DNA from: an uncultured Alistipes sp.
GTDB taxonomy: Bacteria > Bacteroidota > Bacteroidia > Bacteroidales > Rikenellaceae
Direction: 5' to 3'
Assembly: GCA_944320685.1 (NCBI GenBank)
Contig: CALUIK010000001.1
Span: 310,001 to 374,000, forward strand
DNA: 64,000 bases
Part shown: in pieces, positions 41,827 to 50,874 of the stretch
How the letters are laid out: every line of letters starts with the position of its first letter
Position numbering within the stretch: the stretch's first letter is position 1
Notes under the pieces: generated by a model
What the model was told of the DNA's origin: nothing
Databases searched by the model: none
What the model saw: only the letters and a program-made list of their open reading frames with translations
Position numbers and translations under genes: made by a program

Positions 41827-43770
41827 ATGGAAGAAAACAGACACGACGTATCACTCCCCGAAAACGCCTACCGCGAACTCAAGGCCGGTGAAGAGTACCG
41901 GCCGCTGATGCCGGCCTCGGCGACACCGGCCGAGGTTACGCCCTATTCGGTCACGATGGGCATAATCATGGCCGTGATATTCTCGGCCGCAGCGGCATTT
42001 CTCGGTCTCAAGGTGGGACAGGTCTTCGAGGCGGCAATACCCATCGCCATCATAGCCGTAGGCGCCGGTACGGCCCTCGGCAAGAAGAACATGCTGGGGC
42101 AGAACGTCATAATACAATCCATAGGCGCCAGCTCCGGCGTCATCGTCGCGGGAGCCATATTCACCCTGCCGGCATTGTACATTCTGGGGCTTGAGGCGCA
42201 CTTCTACCAGATATTCCTCTCGTCGCTTCTGGGCGGCGTACTGGGCATAGTGCTGCTTATACCATTCCGCAAATACTTCGTCAAGGAGATGCACGGCAAG
42301 TACCCCTTCCCCGAGGCTACGGCAACCACCGAGGTGCTCGTCTCGGGCGAGAAGGGCGGCGCCCAAGCCAAGCTGCTGGCCGTGGCGGGCCTCGTCGGCG
42401 GCGTCTATGACTTCGCGGTCAGCACCTTCGGGGCTTGGACCGAAGTGGTCTCGACCCGCATCTGCGAATTCGGTTCGATGTGCGCCGACAAGTTCAAGGT
42501 GGTATTCTCACTCAACACGGGCGCCGCAGTACTCGGACTCGGATACATCATCGGCCTCAAGTATGCCGTTATCATCACGGCGGGCTCGTGCCTCGTGTGG
42601 TTCCTGATAGTGCCTCTTATAGGGTCGGTCGACCCCGCCTCGGCAGCACTCTCGCCCGAGGATATATTCACGGCCTACGGGCGCCCCATAGGCATCGGCG
42701 GCATAGCCATGGCCGGACTCATAGGCATAGTGCGGCAGGCGGGCATCATACGCCAAGCCGTGGGCCTCGCCTTTGGCGAGCTCACCTCGAAAAAGGGGGC
42801 GGCGGCCCCCGCCGCCGAGCGTACGCAGCGCGACCTGCCCATGCGCCTTATACTGTCGGTACTCATTGCCGCCCTCGCGGCAGCCTTCGTATTCTTCCGC
42901 TTCGGCCTGCTCGGGGACGGTATGCAGAGCATCGTGGCGCTGCTCATAGTCTTCGTCATAGCCTTTCTCTTCACCACCGTGGCAGCCAACGCCATCGCCA
43001 TCGTGGGCACGAACCCAGTCTCGGGCATGACGCTCATGACGCTTATCCTCAGTTCGCTCGTGCTGGCAAGCATCGGGTTGAGCGGCACGGCCGGCATGAC
43101 CGCCGCCCTGATCATCGGCGGCGTTGTCTGCACAGCCCTCTCGATGGCTGGAGGATTTATCACCGACCTCAAGATAGGCTACTGGATCGGCACCACGCCC
43201 CGCAAGCAGGAGGCATGGAAGTTCCTCGGCACGGCCGTCTCGGCCGCGACCGTGGCGGGCGTGATGATCGTACTGAACGACTCGTTCGGCTTCGTGGGTG
43301 AGGACGCCCTCGTGGCACCGCAGGCAAACGCCATGGCCGCCGTGATACAACCCCTCATGACGGGTGGCTCGACACCGTGGATCCTGTACTTCATGGGGGC
43401 CGTGCTTGCGCTGGTGCTTACAGCCATAGGCATTCCCGCGCTCGCCTTCTCGCTCGGGATGTTCATCCCGATGTATCTGAATGCCCCGCTTGTTGTCGGC
43501 GGCCTCATCGCATGGTTCGTCGCCAACCGCTCGAAGGACGAGGTCCTCAACAAGGCCCGCTTCGACCGCGGCACGCTCATCGCCTCGGGCTTCATCGCCG
43601 GCGGTGCGCTGATGGGCGTGGTGAGCGCCGTGCTCAAATACTTCGACTGCGACTGGTACATGACCTCATGGGCCGAGTCGAAGGGAGCCGAATGGCTCGG
43701 ACTGGCGATGTACATCGTATTGATGGTATACTTCGTGCTGCATACGCTCCGCGCCAAAAAAGAGGAGTAG
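41827..43770 (+). CDS. OPT-family oligopeptide/metal-complex transporter
   Basis: The 647-residue protein has about 14-16 hydrophobic segments and OPT hallmarks: PYSVTMGIIMAVIFSAAAAFLGLKVGQ, IPFRKYFVKEMHGKYPFPEATATTEVL and the late IPALAFSLGMFIPMYLN. OPT carriers import small peptides or metal chelates with protons. The frame opens at 41761, but the ATG at 41827 (MEENRHDVSLPENAYREL) is the natural start. Peptidase T follows after 55 bases; peptide uptake followed by tripeptide cleavage is a sensible pairing, though inferred from order alone. Confidence 0.9.
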   Translation: MEENRHDVSLPENAYRELKAGEEYRPLMPASATPAEVTPYSVTMGIIMAVIFSAAAAFLGLKVGQVFEAAIPIAIIAVGAGTALGKKNMLGQNVIIQSIGASSGVIVAGAIFTLPALYILGLEAHFYQIFLSSLLGGVLGIVLLIPFRKYFVKEMHGKYPFPEATATTEVLVSGEKGGAQAKLLAVAGLVGGVYDFAVSTFGAWTEVVSTRICEFGSMCADKFKVVFSLNTGAAVLGLGYIIGLKYAVIITAGSCLVWFLIVPLIGSVDPASAALSPEDIFTAYGRPIGIGGIAMAGLIGIVRQAGIIRQAVGLAFGELTSKKGAAAPAAERTQRDLPMRLILSVLIAALAAAFVFFRFGLLGDGMQSIVALLIVFVIAFLFTTVAANAIAIVGTNPVSGMTLMTLILSSLVLASIGLSGTAGMTAALIIGGVVCTALSMAGGFITDLKIGYWIGTTPRKQEAWKFLGTAVSAATVAGVMIVLNDSFGFVGEDALVAPQANAMAAVIQPLMTGGSTPWILYFMGAVLALVLTAIGIPALAFSLGMFIPMYLNAPLVVGGLIAWFVANRSKDEVLNKARFDRGTLIASGFIAGGALMGVVSAVLKYFDCDWYMTSWAESKGAEWLGLAMYIVLMVYFVLHTLRAKKEE

Positions 43771-43825
43771 AGGCCAGCCGCAATCGGCCGACGCAATAAC
43801 GGTAAACGACAAAAATTCGGAATAT

Positions 43826-45043
43826 ATGGAACTGAAGGACAGATTTCTGAAATACGTATCGTTCGACACGCAGTCGGACGAGAACAGCGAGACATTCCCG
43901 TCGACGGCCAAACAGCTCGTGCTGCTCAACCTGCTTGCCGATGAGATGCGCAGCCTCGGCATGACGGATGTCACCGTCGACGAGCACGGCTACGCCATGG
44001 GTACAATCCCCGCCACGGCAGGGCTGGAGAACGCCCCCGTCATAGGTTTCATCTCACACGTCGACACCTCGCCCGACATGAGCGGCAAGAATGTGCGCCC
44101 GCACGTCATAGAGGACTACGACGGCGGCGACATACGCCTCAACGCCGCGCTGACGATGCGCGTGGAGGATTTTCCGGAGCTCGCATCGTTCAAGGGACAC
44201 ACCATCATCCACACCGACGGCACCACGCTCCTCGGCGCCGACGACAAGGCCGGCTGCGCCGAGATCATGACTGCGGCGGAGTACCTGATGTCGCACCCCG
44301 AGGTACGGCACGGCAAGATACGCATAGGCTTCACCCCCGATGAGGAGATCGGCCGCGGCGTCGACCACTTCGACGTACAGGCCTTCGGTGCCGACTTCGC
44401 CTACACGATGGACGGCGGATACGAGGGCGAACTGGAATACGAGAACTTCAACGCCGCATCGGCCGTAATCGAGATACAGGGCCGCAACGTACACCCGGGC
44501 TACGCCAAGGACAAGATGATAAACGCCATACAGGTCGCGTGCGAACTCAACGCATTGATACCCGCCGTACAGCGTCCCGAGCACACCGAAGGATACGAGG
44601 GTTTCTTCCACTGTGTGGCCCTTAACGGCACGGTGGAGAATGCCCGCATAAGCTACATCATCCGCGACCACGACAGCGACCGCTTCGAACAGAAGAAGGT
44701 GTGGATGTGGAGCTGCGTCGACCTGCTGCAGAAGCGTTACGGCAAGGAGGCGCTTACGCTCACGCTCAAGGACCAGTACTTCAACATGCGCAAGATGGTG
44801 GAGCCGCACCCTCAGGTGATCGACAAGGCGATGGAGGCGATGCGTCTGGCCGGCGTGACGCCCGTCGTGCGGCCCATCCGCGGCGGTACCGACGGCGCAC
44901 GCCTCTCGTTCATGGGACTTCCGTGCCCCAACCTCTTCACCGGCGGCATGAACTTCCACGGCAAATTCGAATATTGCTCACTCGACACCATGCGCCGCGC
45001 TACGGACGTCATCATCAACCTCGCCCGCCTTTGGGCCGAGTAG
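43826..45043 (+). CDS. pepT: peptidase T (tripeptidase)
   Basis: The 405-residue M20 metallopeptidase has the PepT motifs: KYVSFDTQSDENSETFPST, GFISHVDTSPDMSG (zinc-binding His, catalytic Asp), TTLLGADDKAGCAEIM (bridging Asp), FTPDEEIGRGVDHFD (catalytic Glu) and YTMDGGYEGELE (Asp ligand). RPIRGGTDGARLSFMGLPCPN near the end carries substrate and metal contacts. It removes the N-terminal residue from tripeptides in the cytosol. It lies directly after the OPT transporter. Confidence 0.95.
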   Translation: MELKDRFLKYVSFDTQSDENSETFPSTAKQLVLLNLLADEMRSLGMTDVTVDEHGYAMGTIPATAGLENAPVIGFISHVDTSPDMSGKNVRPHVIEDYDGGDIRLNAALTMRVEDFPELASFKGHTIIHTDGTTLLGADDKAGCAEIMTAAEYLMSHPEVRHGKIRIGFTPDEEIGRGVDHFDVQAFGADFAYTMDGGYEGELEYENFNAASAVIEIQGRNVHPGYAKDKMINAIQVACELNALIPAVQRPEHTEGYEGFFHCVALNGTVENARISYIIRDHDSDRFEQKKVWMWSCVDLLQKRYGKEALTLTLKDQYFNMRKMVEPHPQVIDKAMEAMRLAGVTPVVRPIRGGTDGARLSFMGLPCPNLFTGGMNFHGKFEYCSLDTMRRATDVIINLARLWAE

Positions 45044-45107
45044 GGATACGGCCGCCAGCCGGAAGGAGAAGGCGGCTCATAACATTTGTCACATAAAACC
45101 GACTGCG

Positions 45108-45620
45108 ATGAAAGGATTTCACGAGGTCGACCCAGCACGGATCGACGACAACTTCATAAAGGCCATAGGCACCGACTGGATGCTCATCACGGCAGGCGAT
45201 CATGTACGCCACAACGCCATGACCGCCTCGTGGGGCGGTGTGGGTGTCATGTGGGGCTTCCCCGTCGCCGTTGCCGTCATACGGCCGCAAAGGTACACTT
45301 TCGGTCTTGTCGAGCAGGGCGACGCGCTCACCCTCTCATTCCTGCCCGAAGAGTACCGCAAGGCATTGAACTACTGCGGTTCGCACTCGGGCCGCGACGA
45401 GGACAAGATACGCAATGCAGGGCTTGCGGTGGAGTTCACCGACGGCGACGTGCCCGCCATAGCGCAAGCGCGCATGGTGCTGGAATGCCGCAAGCTATAT
45501 GCCGACATGATCAAGGCCGAAAACTTCGTCGACCGCAGCATCGTAGGACGCTGGTACCCGTCGGGCGACTTCCACAAGGCATACGTGCTGCGCATAGCCA
45601 AGGCATACGTGAAGGACTGA
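45108..45620 (+). CDS. flavin reductase-like (FMN-binding) protein
   Basis: The 170-residue protein resembles the flavin reductase-like split-barrel family: WMLITAGDHVRHNAMTASWGGVGVMWGFPVAVAVIRPQRYT, with TASWGG the FMN-contacting segment, and a SIVGRWYP strand late. It probably binds FMN and may reduce it or another acceptor; the partner is unknown. It is 64 bases after pepT and 14 bases before nadE. The order does not itself define its substrate. Confidence 0.8.
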   Translation: MKGFHEVDPARIDDNFIKAIGTDWMLITAGDHVRHNAMTASWGGVGVMWGFPVAVAVIRPQRYTFGLVEQGDALTLSFLPEEYRKALNYCGSHSGRDEDKIRNAGLAVEFTDGDVPAIAQARMVLECRKLYADMIKAENFVDRSIVGRWYPSGDFHKAYVLRIAKAYVKD

Positions 45621-45634
45621 TCAGAACGACCGAT

Positions 45635-47560
45635 ATGGACAGATACGGATATCTCAAGGTAGCGGCGGCGGTGCCCGCCGTCAAGGTGGCGGACTGCCGT
45701 TCCAACGCCGAACACATCATCGCCATGATGCGGCTCGCAGCCGGACGCGGCGTGCGGGCCGTGGTCTTCCCCGAACTGTGCGTCACGGCATACACCTGCG
45801 GCGACCTCTTCCTGCAATCCAAACTGCTCGGCGCCGCACGGCAGGCCCTCGCCGACATAACCGCCGCATCGCGCGAAATACCCGTCGCCGCCATCGTCGG
45901 CGTTCCTATACGCCACGGGAACGCCCTCTACAACTGCGCCGCAGCCATAGCATGCGGCGATTGCCTCGGCATCGTACCAAAAAGCTACGTTCCGAACTAT
46001 GCGGAGTTCTACGAAGGGCGCTGGTTCGCCTCGGGCGCCGCGGTCAGGGACGCGAGCATCACCCTCGGCGGCCGCGACGTGCCCTTCGGCACCGACATCA
46101 CGTTCGACATCGACGGTGCACGTTGCGGCGTGGAGATATGCGAGGACCTGTGGGTGCCCGTACCGCCGTCATCGCACACGGCCACGGCCGGTGCCGAAGT
46201 GATATTCAACATGTCGGCCTCGCCCGAAACCATCGGCAAGCACGAATACCTCGTCTCGCTCGTACGCCAACAGTCGGCACGCGCCGTCGCAGGGTACGTA
46301 TACGCATCGTCGGGCTTCGGCGAATCATCGACAGACCTCGTCTTCACGGGCAACGGCCTCATCGCCGAGAACGGCGCCATGCTCGCCGAAGGCGAACGCT
46401 TCTCCACCGGAGAGCAGCTCGTAACGGCCGACATTGACATCGAATTCCTGCGGAGCGAGCGTCTGCGCCGCAACACCTACACCGACTACACCTCCGCAAT
46501 GCCGCTGCGTACCGCGGCCGCCGCCCTGCCCGCTCCTACCGGAGGCAGGTTCGAACGCCGCATCGACCCCATGCCGTTCGTACCGCACGAGCGCAGCGAC
46601 CGCCACAACCGCTGCGAGGAGATATTCTCGATACAGAGTACCGGTCTGGCAAGGCGGCTCGCACACACGGGCTGCCGCTGTGCCGTGGTGGGCGTATCGG
46701 GAGGACTCGACTCGGCACTGGCGCTGCTCGTGACGCTGCGTGCCTTCGACAGACTCGGCCTCGACCGCAAGGGCATCATTGGCGTCACCATGCCGGGATT
46801 CGGCACTACGGGCCGCACATACCGCAATGCCGTCACGCTGGTCGAGGAGTCGGGCGCCACGCTGCGCGAAATATCCATCGCCGAAGCGTGCCGCCGCCAC
46901 TTCGCCGACATCGGGCTCGCGGAGGATGACCGCTCGGTGACATACGAGAACGCGCAGGCGCGCGAACGAACCCAGATATTGATGGATGTAGCCAACATGC
47001 ACGGCGGCATCGTCATCGGCACGGGTGACTTGAGCGAGCTGGCCCTCGGCTGGGCCACATACAACGGCGACCACATGTCGATGTACGGCGTCAACTGCTC
47101 TGTACCCAAGACGTTGGTGCGCCATATGGTCGAGTGGGCCGCCTCTGTCGAACAGAACGGCGCCATGCGCCGCGCGCTCGAAGACGTGGCCGCGACCCCC
47201 GTGAGCCCCGAACTGCTCCCCGCGGACGAGAACGGCGGCATAGCGCAGAGGACCGAGGATATAGTGGGCCCGTACGAGTTGCACGACTTCTTCCTCTACA
47301 GCTTCGTACGCCAAGGTTTCGCCCCCGCAAAGATACTCTTCCTCGCCATGCATGCATTCGGCGAGAGATATGACCGCCCCACCGTGATAAAATGGCTGCG
47401 CATATTCTTCCGCCGCTTCTTCGCCCAGCAGTTCAAGCGCTCGGCCCTGCCCGACGGCCCCAAGGTGGGAAGCGTCTCGCTCTCGCCCCGAGGCGACTGG
47501 CGCATGCCCTCCGACGCCTCGGCCGCAGAGTGGCTGCGCGAGTGCGACGCCCTGCAATAA
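45635..47560 (+). CDS. nadE: glutamine-hydrolysing NAD+ synthetase
   Basis: The 641-residue enzyme has an N-terminal nitrilase-type glutaminase domain with the Glu-Lys-Cys triad in VVFPELCVTAYT, IVPKSYVPN and CGVEICEDLWVP. The C-terminal NAD synthetase domain has the ATP loop GVSGGLDSALALLV and the segments GTGDLSELALGW and NGDHMSMYGVN. It amidates nicotinic acid adenine dinucleotide to NAD+ with glutamine. The frame opens far upstream (45086), across the flavin reductase gene; I chose the ATG at 45635, which fits the family start. Confidence 0.95.
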   Translation: MDRYGYLKVAAAVPAVKVADCRSNAEHIIAMMRLAAGRGVRAVVFPELCVTAYTCGDLFLQSKLLGAARQALADITAASREIPVAAIVGVPIRHGNALYNCAAAIACGDCLGIVPKSYVPNYAEFYEGRWFASGAAVRDASITLGGRDVPFGTDITFDIDGARCGVEICEDLWVPVPPSSHTATAGAEVIFNMSASPETIGKHEYLVSLVRQQSARAVAGYVYASSGFGESSTDLVFTGNGLIAENGAMLAEGERFSTGEQLVTADIDIEFLRSERLRRNTYTDYTSAMPLRTAAAALPAPTGGRFERRIDPMPFVPHERSDRHNRCEEIFSIQSTGLARRLAHTGCRCAVVGVSGGLDSALALLVTLRAFDRLGLDRKGIIGVTMPGFGTTGRTYRNAVTLVEESGATLREISIAEACRRHFADIGLAEDDRSVTYENAQARERTQILMDVANMHGGIVIGTGDLSELALGWATYNGDHMSMYGVNCSVPKTLVRHMVEWAASVEQNGAMRRALEDVAATPVSPELLPADENGGIAQRTEDIVGPYELHDFFLYSFVRQGFAPAKILFLAMHAFGERYDRPTVIKWLRIFFRRFFAQQFKRSALPDGPKVGSVSLSPRGDWRMPSDASAAEWLRECDALQ

Positions 47561-47643
47561 CCCTGTGCCGCACAGTCCAAAGGATACGAGGCGGATACGG
47601 GATGACCAAACAATTGTGTAAGAAACGAGAGAACAGCATTGCC

Positions 47644-48264
47644 ATGAAACGAATTATCATTCTACTTCTGTTCATGCTCCCGACCGTCGCGGCCGAGGCG
47701 CAGAACAACTTGCTCGACATACTAAAGGGCGCAGCCTCAACCGCCGTAGACAAAGCCACAGGCGGCGCCTTCACCGCACAACGCATTGTCGGTACATGGA
47801 GCTACGCCAAACCCGGGCTGCGGCTCACCTCCGACAACGCCCTCTCGGAGATAGCCGCGGCTGCCGCCGTCACCACGGTCGAGGAGAAGATTTCAAAATA
47901 TTACGAGATGGCAGGTATCCGCGAGGGTGCCTGCACGTTCGCGTTCAACGATGACGGCACCTTCACCTCGACCGTGGGAGGCAAGACCCTGCACGGCCGC
48001 TACACCATGGACGGCGCCTCAAACACGATCAACTTCACATTCGGCTCCGACGAGAGCCTCACGGCAAAGATCCCCGGCCTCGGCGGTGTGAAAGCTTCGG
48101 CATATATGAACGGCGACAATCTGCAGATACTCTTCGCAGCCGACAAACTGCTCGACGTAATAAAGTTTCTGGGCAGTATGACGGAATCCCTGCAGGCAGC
48201 GACATCGCTGCTGGATGGTTTCGACGGCATAATGGTAGGCTTCGAATTCTCACCGCAACAATAA
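47644..48264 (+). CDS. DUF4923 secreted protein, first of a tandem pair
   Basis: The 206-residue protein has a signal peptide (MKRIIILLLFMLPTVAAEAQ), a short helix (LLDILKGAASTAVDKATGG), then GTWSYAKPGLRLTSDNAL and a lipocalin-like run of beta strands (CTFAFNDDGTFTSTVGGKTLHGRYTMDG). This fits DUF4923, found in Bacteroidota and of unknown function. It is followed after ten bases by a paralogue and then a strong terminator, so the two are co-transcribed, possibly with nadE 83 bases upstream. Confidence 0.75.
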   Translation: MKRIIILLLFMLPTVAAEAQNNLLDILKGAASTAVDKATGGAFTAQRIVGTWSYAKPGLRLTSDNALSEIAAAAAVTTVEEKISKYYEMAGIREGACTFAFNDDGTFTSTVGGKTLHGRYTMDGASNTINFTFGSDESLTAKIPGLGGVKASAYMNGDNLQILFAADKLLDVIKFLGSMTESLQAATSLLDGFDGIMVGFEFSPQQ

Positions 48265-48274
48265 CGGTAAAACC

Positions 48275-48892
48275 ATGAAACGAATATTCATATCGCTCCT
48301 GCTCGTATTTGCCGCAGCTGCGGCGGCGGAGAGCGCCCGAGCACAAGGATTGCAGGGCCTGCTCAACCTATTCGCCAATGCCAAGGCCGCCAAGGCCGAC
48401 GCCCACACAGCGGGCGAACTGCTCACGGCCGAGCAGCTGACAGCAACGACATGGGTATACTCGGCACCGCAGATCGTATACTCGGGCAACAGTTCGATGG
48501 CGACGGTAGCGATCGCCGCCCTCCGCACGCAGATGCCCGACATAGCGAAGACGCTGGGCCTGAATGCCGGCAGCGACTCGGTCGCATTTCTCGGCGACGG
48601 CACCGCCGCCATGACCAACGGCGAGAACAAAGCCTCGGTGCCATACATGTACGATCCCGCAACGGGATATGTCTCGTTTACCTTAACCCGAAACGGCACT
48701 ACGGAGGCTTTTCCCGCCACGGCCACGGCCAAAGACGGCGTGCTCACCGTGCTCTTCGACGCCGAAACGACGATAGCCACGCTGCTGCGCATGGCCCCCG
48801 AACTCAAGGACAACTCCTCGCTGCTCATAATAAAGGCCGTGGTGGATAAATACCCGGGAATAAAGATCGGCGCCACGTTCGACGCCCGATGA
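48275..48892 (+). CDS. DUF4923-like secreted protein, second of a tandem pair
   Basis: The 205-residue protein has a signal peptide (MKRIFISLLLVFAAAAAAES) and a short Ala-rich helix. TAEQLTATTWVYSAPQIVYSGNS occupies the same place as GTWSYAKPGLRLTSDN in its neighbour, followed by DSVAFLGDGTAAMTNGENK. It is clearly related to the preceding protein but diverged. Function unknown. The ten-base gap implies one transcript and translational coupling. Confidence 0.7.
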   Translation: MKRIFISLLLVFAAAAAAESARAQGLQGLLNLFANAKAAKADAHTAGELLTAEQLTATTWVYSAPQIVYSGNSSMATVAIAALRTQMPDIAKTLGLNAGSDSVAFLGDGTAAMTNGENKASVPYMYDPATGYVSFTLTRNGTTEAFPATATAKDGVLTVLFDAETTIATLLRMAPELKDNSSLLIIKAVVDKYPGIKIGATFDAR

Positions 48893-48925
48893 TGCGCCTC
48901 AGGGGGATACCGCATACCCAAAAAT

Positions 48926-48967
48926 AAAAATGGGAGAGCGCCATGATGGAGCTTCTCCCATTTTTTA
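48926..48967. terminator. bidirectional terminator
   Basis: TGGGAGA (48931-48937) pairs with TCTCCCA (48954-48960); the stem is flanked by A-runs on the left and six T residues on the right, fitting both converging transcripts. Confidence 0.85.
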
Positions 48968-49002
48968 TACCGCAAAGGCGCAGGCCTTTTTCATCCCTCC
49001 CG

Positions 49003-50793
49003 TCACCGCACCTTGCCGGACGCATCGGAATCCAGTGCGGTCTCGTCCGAAACAGGTTTCGGCACCGCGCCCCCGTCCCGTTCTCCTGTTTGCGCATCCG
49101 ACGACGCCGGCCATTCCGCAGCCGCGTCACTCTCTTTGGCCGCATTGCCATTATATTTGAAGCGGCGTATCTTTTGTGTTGGGGTCTTCTCGAATTCCGC
49201 ATCCTCCTCCACCACCTCGGTGATGCGCGAAAACTTGTTGACCTTCGAGTTGACGTAACGCATGATCTCCTGCTTGATCTCCTCCTTCTTGGCGTTCCAC
49301 TCGCCCACCTTGCGGTGCCAGTCGTCACGCGTGATCTCCCATTTCTCCATCAGCTCCCCCTTGAGCTTTTCGATGGCGTCCTTGTCGAAATGGATCAATG
49401 CCACCAGATGGCCGTCCTGCTGCGTCACTATCGACTCCGAAACATATGTGTTTGTGTTGAGCACAGACTCGATCTCCTCGGGATATATGTTCTCGCCGCT
49501 CGGACCTACGATCATGTTCTTCAGACGGCCCTTGATGTAGATGACCCCATCCTCGTCAATACATCCCAGATCGCCCGTACGGAACCATCCGTCGGAGGTG
49601 AACGCCTCAGCCGTTGCAGCCTCGTTCTTATAGTAGCCTTTCATCATCGACGGCGAGTTTATGACGATCTCGCCCTGACGCGTCTCGGGATTGACATTGT
49701 CCAGCCGTACCTGAAGTCCCTCCATCGCACGCCCCGTAGAGCCCACCTTGCGCGGCATCGCCGGCACGGCACCGGCCACCATGGGGGCCGTCTCCGTAAG
49801 GCCGTAGCCTATGGCATACGGTATACGCGACTCGACAAGGAACTGTTCAACCTGCGTATTGAGCTTCGCGCCCCCGATGCCGAGGAAGCGCAGACGCCCG
49901 CCGAAGACCTTCATCAGGCGCCGGCCCGCAAGCCGGTGTATCTGGCGGCGCAGGAAGTCATTTCCGTATACCTTGCGCCAGAAGGCGTTGGAGGTGAACT
50001 TGGCATATATCTGGCTGCGGTATATCTTCTCTATTATCAGAGGCACGATCAAAAAGCATGTGGGACGCACCGCGCGCAGCGCAGGCAGCAGTATCGACGC
50101 CGTGGGAGGTTTCTCGAGATACGTGACCCTTCCTCCCGCCGCAAAAGGATAGAGCATGCCCACCGTACACTCGTACGTATGTGAGAGCGGCAGCACCGAG
50201 AGCATCGAATCGTGCTCGTCTATGGGGAACAGGCCGTACATCATATTGACGTTCGACGCCAGATTGTAGTGCGTGAGCATCACGCCCTTCGGGCGCGACA
50301 TGGTACCCGAGGTGTATATTATGACAGCAAGATCGTCGGGCTGCGGGACACGGCGGACGCCCTTGCCCGTCGTACGCTGCGATATGATGCCGAGATTCTT
50401 CGTACGTATGACAATGTCGAGCATGGCCACCGTCTCCTTCGACAGTTTGGTGAAGAGTTTGTCCGACACGAATAGCGCCTTGGCTCCGGAATGCCGTATG
50501 AGCATGTCGAGCTCCTTCTCCGTAAAATCGGGCAGTATAGGCACCGCAACCATGCCGGCCGAGACCACGGCGAAATAACAAACGCCCCAATTAGGCATGT
50601 TGCTGCTGAGTATTGCGACCTTGTCGCCGGCGCCGAGGCCCGCATCGAGCAGCATCTGTTGCACTATCGCCACCCGACGTCCGACCTCCGCATATGTGAC
50701 ATCCTCGCCCCCGAACATCGAATAGGCGATGTTGTCCTTATACTCTTTTATGCTGTTTTCAAGAAGTTCATAAAGTGTATTGGAAGCCCTCAT
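49003..50793 (-). CDS. long-chain acyl-CoA synthetase (AMP-binding)
   Basis: The 596-residue adenylate-forming enzyme has the A-motif IIYTSGTMSRPKGVMLTHYNL, IGYGLTETAPM (motif with Glu), DGWFRTGDLGCIDEDGVIYIKGRLKN (Asp and Arg hinge) and a C-terminal GENIYPEEIESVL. It should activate fatty acids to acyl-CoA or acyl-AMP. I chose the ATG at 50793 (MRASNTLYELLENSIKEY), since residues upstream in the frame look like non-coding AT-rich DNA. It is divergent from queG. Confidence 0.9.
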   Translation of the reverse strand: MRASNTLYELLENSIKEYKDNIAYSMFGGEDVTYAEVGRRVAIVQQMLLDAGLGAGDKVAILSSNMPNWGVCYFAVVSAGMVAVPILPDFTEKELDMLIRHSGAKALFVSDKLFTKLSKETVAMLDIVIRTKNLGIISQRTTGKGVRRVPQPDDLAVIIYTSGTMSRPKGVMLTHYNLASNVNMMYGLFPIDEHDSMLSVLPLSHTYECTVGMLYPFAAGGRVTYLEKPPTASILLPALRAVRPTCFLIVPLIIEKIYRSQIYAKFTSNAFWRKVYGNDFLRRQIHRLAGRRLMKVFGGRLRFLGIGGAKLNTQVEQFLVESRIPYAIGYGLTETAPMVAGAVPAMPRKVGSTGRAMEGLQVRLDNVNPETRQGEIVINSPSMMKGYYKNEAATAEAFTSDGWFRTGDLGCIDEDGVIYIKGRLKNMIVGPSGENIYPEEIESVLNTNTYVSESIVTQQDGHLVALIHFDKDAIEKLKGELMEKWEITRDDWHRKVGEWNAKKEEIKQEIMRYVNSKVNKFSRITEVVEEDAEFEKTPTQKIRRFKYNGNAAKESDAAAEWPASSDAQTGERDGGAVPKPVSDETALDSDASGKVR

Positions 50794-50852
50794 TAAGCAA
50801 TAGTCTTTGTGAAATCCGCTCCTAAGGTATAAAAAAAATATGAAAATATGGG

Positions 50853-50860
50853 TATATTTG
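50853..50860 (+). promoter_or_regulatory. -7 promoter box for queG
   Basis: TATATTTG, an exact TAnnTTTG match, 14 bases before the queG ATG. No clear upstream TTTG. Confidence 0.5.
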
Positions 50861-50874
50861 AGACGAAATAGCCT

